A stretch of DNA of 64,000 bases from Alnus glutinosa (lineage: Eukaryota; Streptophyta; Magnoliopsida; Fagales; Betulaceae). The stretch lies in the NCBI RefSeq assembly GCF_958979055.1, contig NC_084897.1, forward strand, positions 25,075,628-25,139,627. Direction: 5' to 3'. A program made the position numbers and the translations under genes. Positions 31,178 through 44,470 of this stretch are shown here, piece by piece. The notes beneath the pieces were generated by a model that had not been told where the DNA came from, made no database searches, and saw nothing but the letters and a program-made list of their open reading frames with translations. The stretch's first letter is position 1. Every line of letters starts with the position of its first letter.

Positions 31178-34100
31178 TCACAGATAAAGTCCCTTACCTG
31201 TGCTGTAAGATATGGAGTGCGGAAGAACTTTGTAAGGGTTCAGTATCCCATTGGGGTCCATCAATTTCTTGATAGAAGCCATTAGTTGCACCTGTCCAAA
31301 CAGATTCTTCTATTAGACATCTGTATTTCTTGATGTAGATACTATAAGAAATACATCTTAGATGTTTAGCTATTCACAAAATTCTCACAGTTTTATGTGA
31401 CTTGCTGTAGAAAATCTTATTAGCTTTCATCAGTCCCAAGCCATGCTCTGCACTAATACTCCCGTGGTGCTTAGATGTCCATTCATAGACAAAGGGTTCA
31501 ATTTGTGCTAAAATCTGCAATTTATTGAAGATGTCAATACAAAACCATTTATTATAGAACATATGAGCAGCTTTTTGGAGTATGCTGAACGAAATTACCA
31601 TATCATCATACTGTGGAGTTGAAACATTAAGATGCAAATTTCCATCTCCAAGGTGGCCATATCCAATTACTTTAGCTGAACTACCTAAGAGCAAAATAAC
31701 AATATATACATCATAAGAAAGTGGAGTTTTAAACTAACACATTGCTGTTCTGTAGATGCAAGATTAGGATACTACCATCATAGACATTTTTCAACGGAAT
31801 AGTATAATTTTCACTGGATTATATAGTGGGAAATTTGAAACTGGTCACACTAAACAAGTTAAGGGCACATCCAACGTTTCTACTGTTCAAATTGTTCTTT
31901 TGAAAATTACCACTCCTGCAAGGAAAAGCCTGCGTGTTCATATCACACCCTATCCCACACAATCACAAAAGAGGATACATCTTCCCACCGGAGCAAGAAA
32001 GAAAACAATACTTCAAAATGTAGGTAGCCATACTAGGTTGTCTTACCAACTTTTATCCGCATTTCCTCGACAAGATTGTACATCTTTTCAACAGGTAATG
32101 ACAAATCATATTTATAAACAGCTCCTGCTTTCATGAGTGCCTCTGCTACACCCTGTGATGATTGGAATAAAATAAAATAAATAAAAGATCCACTGAAGCA
32201 CATTCTTAAAATGTTTTAAGAACGCAATTAAGTTATATGTGATTCAAAAATAATTGACAGGGAAAATGACCAGTTAAGAAGAATAAATTTCAAGAGATGG
32301 CAACGATAATTTATTGTATCTTACCAAAAGGATTTGAGGATAAGTAAATGGTTAGTTTGCGTTATACAAGAAAGGTTGGATTTAAAAGAGAGAAGCATTC
32401 ACGAGAAGCAAAGGGCGGAACCTATTGCTATTTATCATACAGATGTGAGGATAAGCAAATGGTTGGATTGCGTTATACAAGAAAGGTTGGATTTAAAAGA
32501 GAGAAGCATTCGCGAGAAGCAAAGGGCGGAACCTATTGCTATTTATCATACAGATGTGAGAAAATGTGCTGCAATAATTTGCTTATGATCAGCAAAGACA
32601 ACTTAATCACATCAACAACAACCAATGACATTTAAGTTGAAGGCACTCTGAGGGCAGGACAGAAAAAGCCAAGTTGCCATCGTAAAATAAGGGGTGGGTG
32701 AGATGATCATTGATAAGAAAACATGATCCAGACAGATAGTAGAAAGAAAGGAGTTTTAAAGCTGAAGAACTGGACTATTCTTAGTACTGGTCCAGAACAA
32801 TAGGTGGGAGCACTAATAGTGAACTGGGAGTGACCCATAGTGGTAATTCATTACTGTATGAAGACTTAAGTATTCTTTTTTTGATGAATAATAATAATTT
32901 TGAAGACTAAAGTATTCTTTCCTGAGTAAAAAAGAAACACATACAAACACTATATTGAGGACAGTTTGAACATATGGTATTCAACATATAGAGAAAGTCA
33001 ATGAACTGGAAGAAATGGTAACCTCACGTATACGCCAAAACGATGAGGCCTGGTTTATGTCTTGTGCAAGAACACCATCAGAAATCAAACCACCTTCCAT
33101 TGAGCGAAGTAGGAAAGCTTCAAGCTTTTCTCTGGAAATTTTTAAATAAATCTTTAGGATCTTCGAAATATGAACATGCCATTGATTTTTCTTAAGGCAT
33201 TTGCGAAAACAAATTACAGTCTAAAATATTGTCATGAAAAATACAATATGTTACAAACCAAGGATGCTACTGGCATCCTTAAAGCAGTCAACTGAAAATC
33301 ATAGTATAGTGTAAAAAGGTACAGGCAACTGTAGAAAAAAATGATAAGGAACATCTTAGTTTGAGAATCTGTACGTTTGTTTAAGCATATGATAAGATTC
33401 ATTGTGGAAAATTACAGGTAGGAATCCAGCCTCAGTTTTATGCTAAGTGATTTTTTAGGAAAATTAGAAAAATATAGAATCACTTTCACTTTCTCCAGCA
33501 GTCTACAGTTAGAAGCCACATTTTACTCAAGCTTTCAAAACGTTTTATCTAAATCACGCGGAGTCACAACCAGAGTGAGAACAGAAATTACTCAAGGTCT
33601 AGATGTTATGGGTAGGTTTGTGAACCTTTGTAGATTCCCATACTACAGTTCTGTTTGTTCCAGTGAGGACCATGGATACGGACTAATAGGTAAAGTTCAA
33701 CACTAGAAATTATTTTTTCCAAGAATAAAAGCACTCTAATACAAGCTGGTAAACAATCAAACTGGTAAGTAGCTCACTTGTCATAAGATTCATTACTGCC
33801 CGTTGTCTCAATGAGAACATAGAAGTTGTGCATTGAGGGAGGTAACGGATTCCTAACACCCTCTAAATGATTCAGAACCTGTTACATAAAATAAAATGAG
33901 TATGCTTCAAAAATATAACAATGATCAAACAGAAAATGGCATTCACTTTCTCTTCAAATGGATAAGTACAATCTTCAAGAAATTTTCTTGAGATGTTAGG
34001 AAAAAGAACATATTGATCACTTTCCAACTAAAAAAGATCCAAGATGTCATCTGTAAATTGCACATATTACAATAAACCTCATATAAATAATGCTCTAACC

Positions 34101-37100
34101 TTGCCTACCCAAAATGAAGAATAATATTGTTGACTACGAAACAAGAACACAAACAACCTCACAAAAATAAAAATAAAATTGCAAACTTCTTTTTATAGAC
34201 ACGTCATATATATGCCAAACATTCATAAAAAAAACAGATCGAAAGTGACCATTAAATTACATAGGTAGAAACCCTAGGCAAACTAAAACAAATCTTGTCA
34301 ATTACACAACCATCAGAACCTTACCAGATCCAGTGACTCATTATCCAAAAACTCAAAGGCAGATAGAATCTCTCCAAGTCTCCTCTTTGCTTCCAATAGA
34401 AGTTTCTGATAAACATTATGGCAATAAAGGTGAGGAGACAGCAATTCTTCTTGCTCAGAGACAGGAAGAGATGAAGAGTGCATGGAATTTTTAAAAGTAA
34501 AAAATCTAGATTTTTAGTTAAACATCGGCCATTCAAGGAAGAAAAAAAACACAAGAAAAGTCAATATGACTATTAAACTTTAGGAAATATATAATGGTGT
34601 AAATTTCAGGAAACCAAAAATTTTAACTAGACATTAAGTGGCAACTTAAGCCTATAAAATTTTTAACCAAAGCATGCAGGTCAGGTATACAGGATATGAT
34701 GTGACATAAAGTTTCAATTTTCTCAGTAGATTATTTTCTATTTCTTTATGAGGGAGGTGGGAGAGCAGATTTTATTAATCATGATCTATCTGATTTACCC
34801 TTATTTAATAAATACTTGTTCTATGTGAATAAAGATTACTTTTTCTTATTCTCGGGATTTTTATTTTCTTCTCCAGATTATTATTGCCAACTCTGTACAG
34901 TTTCAGTATAACCTGCTGGAGAGAGAGAGTAAGATTGTCACACTGTCTGTAATGCATTTTCGCATATAACTGATGGTAATATATTGTTTGTTTTGATCGT
35001 TTAGGGCATCAAACTTATGGATCAAGTATTATGAGTCAGCAGAAGAAATTTCCGAGTAAGGAAACTAATCATACCTGGCAGCTGAAATAGTCTTTACAAG
35101 CAAGAAAAGCAACATTCACTGAAGATAGCTTTGGAGGGGAAAGAATGGAAACCTTAGTTACAATACCCAAGGATCCTTCACTTCCTACGATGATGATAGC
35201 AAAAGTCCATACACTTAAAACTATAGTTCTTTGCATTAAAGTATCAATACAATATAGTGTTTAATACGTACCTATAAACAAATGCTTTAAGTCATACCCA
35301 GTATTATCTTTCCTAAGAGTCCCAAGCATGTCAAGCACATCACCATTTGCTAAAACAGCTTCAATACCTGTAACATCAGTTGAAAATATGCTTCAGAATT
35401 AAACAAAAAAAAAAAAACCCTACAAGAAGAAAAGTTTTACCAAGTGTACTCTGTTAAAAAACAAGATATTGAGTCATAGCAGCAGAAATACTTTGTATAC
35501 TAAGACGGCTATGCTTTTCTGCTCAACTCCTTAATGGAATGAACTAGTAAATCCATCCCTTTTTTTTTTTTTGTTGACAACTAGCCATGAGCATATTAAA
35601 TCAAACAAACGATGAACCTTGAAGCATATTATAGTCCACTTTGTGCATTAAAGTTCAATACATAACAAATGTCCTCACCAAGTACATTTCCGTGAAGAGA
35701 TCCATAGCGGACAAGACGCAAACCACCAGCATTTGTTGAAACATTTCCACCAATCTGACAGCTTCCTTTTGCACCCAGGTCCAGTGGCATAATGAATCTG
35801 AATGGAAGCATAACTTAAGTAGCATAAGAGCAAATATGTCAAATTTCCATTTTGCATAGCTTAAATGGGCGAGAGCCGTGACAAACTAACAATTCAACAG
35901 TCTGACGTGATTATACAAGTAGGGGACTTTTCTTAACACTATACATCTGTGAAATTTGAACCTGTGATTCTGGTAAACATAACATATCACAGATCTTATG
36001 AGCAGAGAAAGTGATGGTTCAACAGAAAATTACCCCTGGTTGTCCAGAAAAGAAACCAGATTTTCCAAAATGCATCCTGCTTCACTTACCAATATACCAC
36101 TGACCTAAAAAAAGGAGCAAAGGGCAATCCATAAATAAGCACAAAGTTATCTTGCTGCAACGGTGTTCAACATTAACTTTAGAACACTAAATGAGTCAAA
36201 ACTGCATTTAGAACTAAAATTATTGCTGAAAGTCGTCAAGACAAGGATAGCAAGTTTTCTCTCTCTACTAGCTCTTAAACCCCTAACTTTAGGGTCTTCA
36301 AATCTCAGTCAAGGCCGCTACAAGGAGAGCCAGTAAGACAAGCCAGCTGTTGGAGAGAAAGGTGAAAAATTATTGTGCTATAACTCCTAAGAACTGAAGG
36401 ATAGAGAGAACCTCTTTCTGATACAAAATACTGCTGAAATAAATTTAATAACACAACTCAATGAACACATAACTGAGAGAGTGCACAGTAACAAGCCCAA
36501 AAAGGAAAAAGAGTCTTTTAAAATTCTATATATGGAGGGAGAGAGAGCTCAAAACAAGAACACCATAATGGCCGGAAATCTCTACCTTGTCAAAAGATAT
36601 GATGTTATTCATTGAACTCATGTTGATAATCACCTGTAGAAGTATATCACAGAAAAGCTATTCAGATCGATAGCAAATCAGAAACATGATGTTATTCACT
36701 GAACCAATGTGGGTAATATGCATAACACCAATCTCCACCCACTGAAAGAGAAAGCCAAAGAAACCAAAAAATGGAAAACGATTACATTACTTCATCAAAA
36801 ACAGGAACACTTCCACCCACAAGGCCAGTATTTCCACCTTGAGGAACAACAGCCAAGCGTCTGGAATTACAGTATTTAAGAACCCGAGAGACCTGCAATA
36901 AGAAAATAATAATTAAACCAAAAGAAATGCAGGAACCTCTTAGTTTGGTAATTTTATCCCATGATACATCAACGTGTATTATTATTCAAGGCAATAGTTT
37001 AGACCCAGAAAGAGTTTTTTCGCAACTCATAAGTAATAAAAAAAAATTCAGTCATTTTTAAAAGCATTGAACAACAAAACTATGTTAATCATTTTAAAAA

Positions 37101-37724
37101 GCATTGAACAACTAGAGTGTGTTTATTTCGAGCTAAAATGTCAGTTGCCGAAAATGTCAAACACAGCTAAAATGATGATCAGGGAGTCCCAGACAAGAGA
37201 GCAGAACCTCCTCAGTGCTCCTCGGTAGTAGCAGAAGCTTACTGGAGCCCTTGTATTTCCGCATCCAGTCCGTGTTTGCAAACGCAAGCCTGTCTTCGTC
37301 CTGAATCACATTTTTCTCGCCCAATATTCCCTTAAAATAGCTGATATCGTCAGAATTCAACGGTGAAAATGATGGGTCCCTCTGAATCTTCGCTGCCACT
37401 GAACCAAAGTATCTGCACTGGATTGTGCTCGCCTTTCCAAGGCCTATTCCCAAAGGATCCCAAACAGTTCCTCCAAATCTCCGCTTTTGATGCTCACTAT
37501 ATCGGCCCCAATGCGCAAAACCTGTTGTAAAGCCGAATAAAGATATGGCACTAAAAAATTCTGTTAAAATTTGTGAGCTACAGAGGCATAATTCTGAGAA
37601 TGTTACCGGAGGCAGAGCGACAAATTGAATGCTCGGAAGAATTTGGATGCGATCGAGGAGCAAAGAAAGACTTGGGTGAGTAATTGAGGAGACGACGTGT
37701 AGCTCTCAACCTCTCCATTATCAT
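31178..37724 (-). CDS. D2HGDH: D-2-hydroxyglutarate dehydrogenase, mitochondrial
   Basis: Fifteen minus-strand exons: 37724-37607, 37521-37208, 36892-36791, 36633-36586, 36104-36034, 35797-35679, 35367-35272, 35184-35075, 34405-34325, 33878-33778, 33131-33023, 32152-32047, 31684-31599, 31514-31389 and 31291-31178. They sum to 1701 nt (566 aa); Arabidopsis At4g36400 is about the same size. The N-terminus ([20 protein letters not shown]) is a basic, Ser-rich mitochondrial presequence. The FAD-binding domain shows [38 protein letters not shown] and [17 protein letters not shown]; the C-terminal domain shows [13 protein letters not shown] and [18 protein letters not shown]. The enzyme oxidises D-2-hydroxyglutarate to 2-oxoglutarate and feeds electrons to the ETF system. 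A strong GTAAGG donor just before the stop could allow an alternative last exon. Start could also be the Met two codons later. Head-to-head with CDK5RAP1. Confidence 0.96.
32336..32557 (+). repeat. 111-bp direct tandem duplication in D2HGDH intron 11
   Basis: Two head-to-tail 111-bp units, 32336-32446 and 32447-32557, differing at 4 of 111 positions. Unit length is a multiple of three and both units are open on the plus strand ([19 protein letters not shown] and on). Located between exons 11 and 12. Confidence 0.93.
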
Positions 37725-38073
37725 TTTTTGGAGTTTCAGGTGTGTATGTGCAACTGTTGAGCACAACGAGACGTCGCAATGACGATCATAGTAGCCTTTA
37801 AAGCTCGTACACGTGTTCTTTGCCTGCAAGTCGAGGAGAGTCTCTGAAATCCTTTAAAATATTCTATCATATAATTTTATTAAAATTATTTATTTATTTC
37901 TAATTTTTTTTGCTATTTGGAGTAATTAACCTGACATGCTTACTAACGGGCTCGAGCTCAAATAGCATATCGGCCCGGCCCGCTTTTGGCCCATTCTGGC
38001 CCAGCACCATCATCATCGATTCCCTATCCAGTTCCAAGCTTATCGACTGGTTGCACACAAGCACAAAGCTTCA
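37725..38073. promoter_or_regulatory. Bidirectional promoter region, D2HGDH / CDK5RAP1
   Basis: Only 349 bp separate the two divergent start codons. On the plus side are GGCCCA motifs at 37988-37993 and 37998-38003 (TGGGCC, the site II class found in plant organelle and housekeeping gene promoters), in a GC-rich stretch next to an AT-rich centre (about 37855-37915). No clear TATA on either side. Confidence 0.65.
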
Positions 38074-41000
38074 ATGGCGTCGTCGTTATCCTCCGTGCTC
38101 GGCCACCCCCACTGCAGTCTCCGCCTCAAGAGGCTCCACAGTCGATGCCGCGTGGGTCTCATACTTCTCTCCCCACCTAAGCCCCAGGCTTCGATTTCCC
38201 GCTGCTTCCCCCGCCGAGCGACACGACCGCTCCGGAGGGCCGTTCCTCTCGCTCTCTCCTCCAGAAGCTTCTCCCAATCCCATCTCTCCGTCCCGGAGGG
38301 CCCAAGCCTCCGCCATTTCGTCGCTCAAGCTGCTCTCACCGCCTCCCAAGCCCAGCCCCAGTGAGTCGCATATTATTTATTTTGAATTATTGAGCTTATT
38401 TTTTTGCATTATTAGATTTATTGATGTAGGGCTTTGTAATGGGATTTGATTATATTTGTAATGGGATTTGATTATATTTTATGTTTAAACTCATGGGCTT
38501 AAGCTTTTGGATTAAGGGCGGTGTTTATGATTTATCTGCCCAACATGCTGTGCATTGCTAAGCTATTCTTTAGTGGATGTTTTGCTTTTGTTTTAATTAA
38601 TAAATAAAACCCCAAGCTTGAGCTGCAAGTGTGTTTGAATGACTGCCACAACCTGTCTCTAACTTCTGTTTACAATTTCATTTTTTACTTGGTGACTTCT
38701 GAGTGAAGTGACTTTCAAAAAATCATGTTCGAAATAATGCCCATTTGGTGTTTGGACTATTATTGATCCCATTTTACTTGGATAACGTTATCAATTATTG
38801 GGTCTACTCTGGCTTGGCTAAATCTATGGGATCACTCGAGGATACTCTGTGGAAAATGCATTTGAAGTTGTAAAATGAGTTAAGCAAATCAATGAATATA
38901 TATACACACAGAGAGAGATTTGGATATTAGATATTACTATTAGATCCCAGAGTTCTCAGAAAGACGATAGTTATATGAATCAACATTAATTTGTTTCCTT
39001 ATGTTTTTTCTTAATGTTATTATCTTTGGCATGGTTTGCCTCGTTATCTGTATGGACCGCTCTGGAACTTTCACATGCAAAGCTCCTGATGTTCTTTCTG
39101 CACGATTGCAAATTATGCAACTGTATCTCATAACTCTGTTTTCTTCTTTACTTATCTGTCTAGCCAATTACCAGCTTCTGAAGTAACTTCAAGAGGGCGC
39201 ATCTATCATGAGACTTATGGATGTCAAATGAATATCAATGATATGGAGATTGTCCTATCTATCATGAAGAATGCTGGATATAGTGATGTGGTGGATGTTC
39301 CTGAGAGTGCAGAGATCATTTTCATCAACACTTGTGCTATCAGGGACAATGCGGAACAAAGGGTGTGGCAGAGGCTTAATTACTTTTGGTTTCTTAAGAG
39401 ACACTGGAAGAGCAATGTCGCTATTGGAAGATCAAACTCGGTGCACCCTCCAAAAGTAGTGGTCTTGGGATGTATGGCTGAGAGGTTAAAGGACAAGATA
39501 CTTGACGCAGACAAAATGGTTGATGTGGTCTGTGGACCAGATGCTTACAGAGACTTGCCACAATTGTTAGAAGAGGTAGAGTACGGACAAAAGGGGATCA
39601 ACACGCTTCTTTCACTTGAAGAGACCTATGCTGATATTAGTCCGGTTCGAATCTCCAAAAATTCAGTTACTGCTTTTGTCTCAGTGATGAGGGGTTGCAA
39701 TAATATGTGCTCATTCTGCATTGTTCCTTTTACTAGAGGCAGGGAGCGGTCACGCCCTGTGGAATCAATAGTGAAGGAGGTGGGGGAGCTTTGGAAAGAA
39801 GGTGTGAAAGAGGTAACACTTCTTGGCCAGAATGTAAACAGCTATAATGATGCATCTGGGGATGAAAAAGAAGTTGAACCAGGAACTAATTGGAGCCTTA
39901 GTGAAGGCTTTTCCAGCATGTGCAAGGTAAAAAAAATGGGTTTACGTTTTTCTGATCTCTTAGATCGACTATCCACAGAATTTCCTGAGATGCGGTTCAG
40001 ATACACATCCCCACATCCGAAAGATTACCCTGATGAGTTACTCTATTTAATGCGAGACAGACATAATATTTGCAAATATATCCATTTACCTGCACAAACT
40101 GGGAGTAGCACAGTACTTGAAAGAATGCGTCGGGGATATACCCGAGAGGCATACTTAGATCTTGTGGAAAAGATACGAAGAATTATTCCAGATGTGGGAA
40201 TAAGCAGTGATTTCATATGTGGTAAGCGTTATCAGATTCTTATAATTTTTAAATCTTCTTTACGTATGAAAACTTGGGTTGTTGTACAGTAGTGTTGAAA
40301 GTATTAGCAGCAAGGAAATTGTTTAATTACTGAATTATTCCGGATGTGATTGATGTTTTAAAAGTTTTACACTCAAAATACTTTAGACCTACCTTCTCTT
40401 GCGCCCAGTTAATTGTTTAGGAATAAAATATAAGAGATGAAGTGATCACAGCTATCTTGGAGATGAAGCTTCTTCATATGGATTCCTATTTTCTTATTTC
40501 AAAAGAATGCGAGAGATCAGATTACAAATCATGTGACAATTTGATATTTTCTTAATGCTACCAACGTTAATCTACTTACTATCAATGTATGCACTTGCAA
40601 ATTCCATCTCTTCTTATTTTAGTCTTCAATATTATGCTATCATGGTGGTTCATACACTTTTTCATTATAGATCTGTATTTGAGCTCTTATTAGTGACATA
40701 TTCTTCTTAGGGAATCTCATCCCCGTCTCATGCTTGTATCCTGTAAGCATACCATTGATGCATTGTCTTATCATGGACATTGCTGGTTAAATTTTTCTTT
40801 TACCATGGTTTCTTTCTATTGAAGTGATGCTTTATGAATTAAGGGAATTCCTGTTGCATCCTATGGCATTACTCACTGTTATTACTTTAATGTTTTTTGC
40901 TATTTTCTGTGCTTGTGAAATAGCACGATAAGTAGCTTTAATAACCTTTTAGAAAAAGCTATTTAGAGGCCGTTTGGGATTGCATTGGGAAATATAGCTT

Positions 41001-41850
41001 TTAAAGCCAAAAAAAAAAAAAAACCTTCTTAGAAAAAGCTTTATTTTAAAGTTTTTCTCAAAAGCGTGTTTTAGCCCCTTTTAGAGTAAAAAAATCAAAG
41101 AAGTACTTCTATAATTTTTTACCAAACATACCAACTTTTTGTTTGGCACAGATTTTTATATACTAAAAGTACTTTTTAAAACTCTTAACACAATTTCAAA
41201 CAGTCTCTTAGGTATCAAATGGTGCATTGACATGCCTCAGCCAGAAATCACAACATACAATTCTTTGTATCTTTCACTTCGTGAAAACTTAAGACACATA
41301 CTTGATTGCCCTCTTTATAAATTTATTCCTTTTTGCAGGTTTCTGTGGAGAAACAGAGGATGAACATGCGGACACGCTAAGCCTCATTAGGGCTGTTGGT
41401 TACGATATGGCATACATGTTTGCTTATAGTATGAGGGAGAAAACCCATGCCCACAGAAACTACAGTGATGATGTTCCTGAGGACGTCAAGCAGAGGCGAC
41501 TGACTGAATTGATTGAGGCTTTCCGTGAGAGTACAGGTCAATGTTTTGATTCCCAGGTCGGAACTGTGCAACTGGTACTGGTTGAAGGGCCCAATAAGAG
41601 AGCTCCAGATACAGAGCTTATTGGCAAGAGTGATAGAGGTCATAGAGTTTCATTTATAAATCTGCCAGTACCATGCTGGGATGATGGTATTAATGGGAAC
41701 AGAAATCCTGTAGTCGGTGATTATGTGGAAGTTCATATATTGAAATCTAGCCGAGCATCACTCTCTGGGGAGGCACTTGCTATAACTAAATTGAGTTCAT
41801 TTTACAACAATGTGGGTGAAGAAGCTGTTGCTTGTGAAAGCCGAAGTTGA
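38074..41850 (+). CDS. CDK5RAP1: tRNA methylthiotransferase, MiaB/CDK5RAP1 family
   Basis: Three exons: 38074-38360, 39164-40221 (1058 nt) and 41339-41850, total 618 aa. The first ~95 residues are Ser/Arg-rich without acidic residues, a likely organelle transit peptide. The MTTase N-terminal domain has its three cluster cysteines: Cys116 (YGCQMN), Cys153 ([12 protein letters not shown]) and Cys199 ([10 protein letters not shown]). The radical-SAM CxxxCxxC is Cys274/278/281 in [10 protein letters not shown]. The C-terminal TRAM domain (about 530-605) contains [15 protein letters not shown] and VGDYVEVHI. The family adds a methylthio group to C2 of N6-isopentenyladenosine at tRNA position 37 using two 4Fe-4S clusters and SAM. 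The Arabidopsis orthologue is remembered as At4g36390, next to D2HGDH At4g36400. Intron 2 (40222-41338) contains a small MITE-like inverted sequence at about 40965-41160. Confidence 0.96.
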
Positions 41851-43862
41851 AATTTCTCCAGCTTTGGATGTGCCATTTTATCTTCCCTTTTTTCCTCAAA
41901 TGAAATTTTGCAAGATTATTCTTGTTCAGCATTGGCGGGCAGCTTCTTACTGGGCAATTGAGATCTGATTGGATCACAATGTGTTAAAATTTCTCTTGCC
42001 ATGAAAATGGTTTAGGCGTGAGAGTCTACAATATAAGATTGTGCTTCAAATTGTCTCCAATGACTTGCAACTTCAACATAGTGTAGAGGTGCAACACCTT
42101 TTTGTATTTCACTTTCAAATTATCAGTCAATGGAGCTCTCTGATGGAGAGCATTTGCAGATTGACCATTGCAATCTGCATTCCATACAAATTTTTTGCTC
42201 TTAGGCTTTCATTTGTTCTGTGAATGTGAATTTAGTAGTTTATATATTATTTCAATGTAATTGCTAATGTAAACAATTTTCGTTCTAATTGAGTTTGAAA
42301 AGGTCCATCCATGTTAGACTCTCCAGCGTGAACTTTTTGCATCATGAGGAACGGGTACAATTTGGTTGGTCTCGATGACTGCATCATCTACAGAAACCGA
42401 AGGACACGAGAGTGTGCGCATTCTCATCAAGCTACATAATGCTCTTAAAAGTTATTTTGGTTAGATGAGATGTTAAAAAGTAGGACACAAGAGTGTGCAT
42501 GTGGGGAGCATTGTTTACTCACCAAATATAAAAATAAGGCATTTTTTAATCTCTAATATTTTCTCTCCTTTTGATAAAGAATAAAGAGATTTTTGAGAAA
42601 AAAAAATTATTTAAATAGAATAGTAAAGATGAATAGATAAAGATAGAAAATCAGACGTAAATGCTTTAAAAAAAATAGATAGTTAAAATAGAAAAAAAAA
42701 AAATATAATTTTTTTAATTAAAATTGAGAATAAATTTGTTAAGCCGGATGCTAGTGGCCTAAGAGCATTCTCATCCTACTAGCAAACATTATTTTGGTTG
42801 GCCAAGATATCAAAATGAGAGTAAAAAGAGTTGGATCTGGCTGAGGAATTTGGAAAAAAAACAGTTGGTAAGATTCTACGATGCATTGCTCATCAAATTT
42901 GATTAATGGTAAAAGTGAATAACTAAATTAAAAAAAAATTATGCATTTTTTAATCTTTAACATTCTTTCTCTTCTCAATAAAAAGTAAATAAATGTTTGA
43001 AAAATAATATTTAAATATAATAGTAAAAGTGAATGACTAAAAAAAAGAGCCGGATGTAGGTGCTTCAAAAAAGTTTATAACTAAAAAATAAAAAATATAA
43101 TCTTTTAGCTAAAATTAAAAGGAAATTTACTTAGCCGAATATAAATGTCTTACCATATTGTTAAAATTTTCGTTTCTTATTCTTAAAACAAAAATATTAA
43201 TAAATAATATAAAATACAAAACACTCGTAAAATCATAATTAAAAACACTTTTCACCTTTTCCTCTCATTAAATATTTTTTCAAGCCAAAAAAGAAAGAAA
43301 AATAAAAAAATTCCTTAAAGATGCATTTTTAGCTTTTCGATCGTCATTCTTTCTCTTTCTTTTTTTTCTTTTTTTTTTCTTTTCTGGTTGGTAAACATGA
43401 GAATTGATCCACATGCCCCCAGCCCCCATCTCTTTCCTGCGCTTGCTATTGTGGACTTTAGCAGTAAATATTACCCCACCCAACCCAACCCAAGTGTGCT
43501 CAGAAAACGCTCATCATACCAAACATGAGATGGTTGAGCGACCATTCATCGCCCATGAACACCTCAGTTGTATCTGCTTTTGAACTTGCCGTCCATTCCT
43601 CAATATTGCTCCGTTCAATGATTGCTTTCTTTGACCCAACCACCGATGGTGTAATTGGTATATCATCATCGATCAATGAATCAATGATAGAATGTGTCAC
43701 TATCCGAAGCTTCGCCTAGTATTGCATGATCATGCTCAGTTTGTATGGCCCATATTGCATTAAGCGCAAGCATTTCAGCATTGTTTAAAGTGAGCTTCAC
43801 ACGCAAATAGACGGACCACTTGCTAGTGCATGCTGATATAAAATGGTTGCCATGATCCACTC

Positions 43863-43865
<3 letters not shown>
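41851..43865. other. Intergenic region after CDK5RAP1
   Basis: 41851 to about 42290 is probable 3' UTR. 42762-43140 looks like two related copies of an AT-rich MITE-type sequence beginning agagcattctcatcc. The minus-strand frame 43944-43681 and its neighbour 43700-43500 show some protein-like composition (LTLNNAEMLALNAIWAIQTE) but no family was recognised. Confidence 0.4.

Positions 43866-43907
<42 letters not shown>
43866..43907. repeat. (TA)n microsatellite
   Basis: About 42 bp of uninterrupted TA. Frames through it (YIYIYI) are artefacts. Confidence 0.95.
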
Positions 43908-43911
<4 letters not shown>

Positions 43912-44470
43912 AGAAAAATCACACGAAAACAGTTTCTGGGTCAAAGTGATTTCGTCAAAATATTGGGTGCCGAAGAGTTTTCAAAGAAGAAAAAAAAAGT
44001 TGGCGAGCGAAAGGATTGGTGGTGGTGGTGTTGGAGGTGGAGGTGGAGACTGTCGATATCACTGAAGAATGATGAAGACAAGACGAGGGTTTGGTTTGCC
44101 CAGATGACGAGGCTGACTGACAACTTCGGCGCCCTCTCTCGGCCCAATGGTGAATGGACTCTTCGTACATGCTCTCTGCAACCATGCGTGCCAAACACCG
44201 GCTTTGATGACTTGGAAGACCACTACCACCACCCGGCCCGTTTCGATTTCGACGGTAAATTTTAAAATATGCTATTTAAAATTATAATTTTTATAAATAT
44301 AATAATTAGACCTTTAAAATCGTGTATTTTTAAAAATGCATTTTATTGTCTGCGATTTGAAAGCACGTATTGGTAATATTTTAATAGCACACTCCCTAAA
44401 CAATATTTTTTTTTTTGTGATTTGGTTTACAATCACACTTTTGGTTAGTATCAAATGCACTCTAAGACGC

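Noticed and set aside
38086..38349. 87-aa minus-strand ORF over CDK5RAP1 exon 1
   Set aside because: Opposite-strand shadow in a GC-rich transit-peptide exon; no start context or family.
37910..38449. 179-aa plus-strand ORF overlapping the CDK5RAP1 start
   Set aside because: Different frame from the real exon 1 and runs into the intron; the 38074 ATG frame splices correctly to the conserved domain.
41377..41643. 88-aa minus-strand ORF inside CDK5RAP1 exon 3
   Set aside because: Antisense to the TRAM-containing exon.
43500..43944. Gene fragment on the minus strand (LTLNNAEMLALNAIWAIQTE)
   Set aside because: Composition looks protein-like but the frame breaks and no family could be named.
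43843..44265. 140-aa ORF with YIYIYI and W-rich stretches
   Set aside because: Made by a TA microsatellite and GGT/GGA repeats; no recognisable family downstream.
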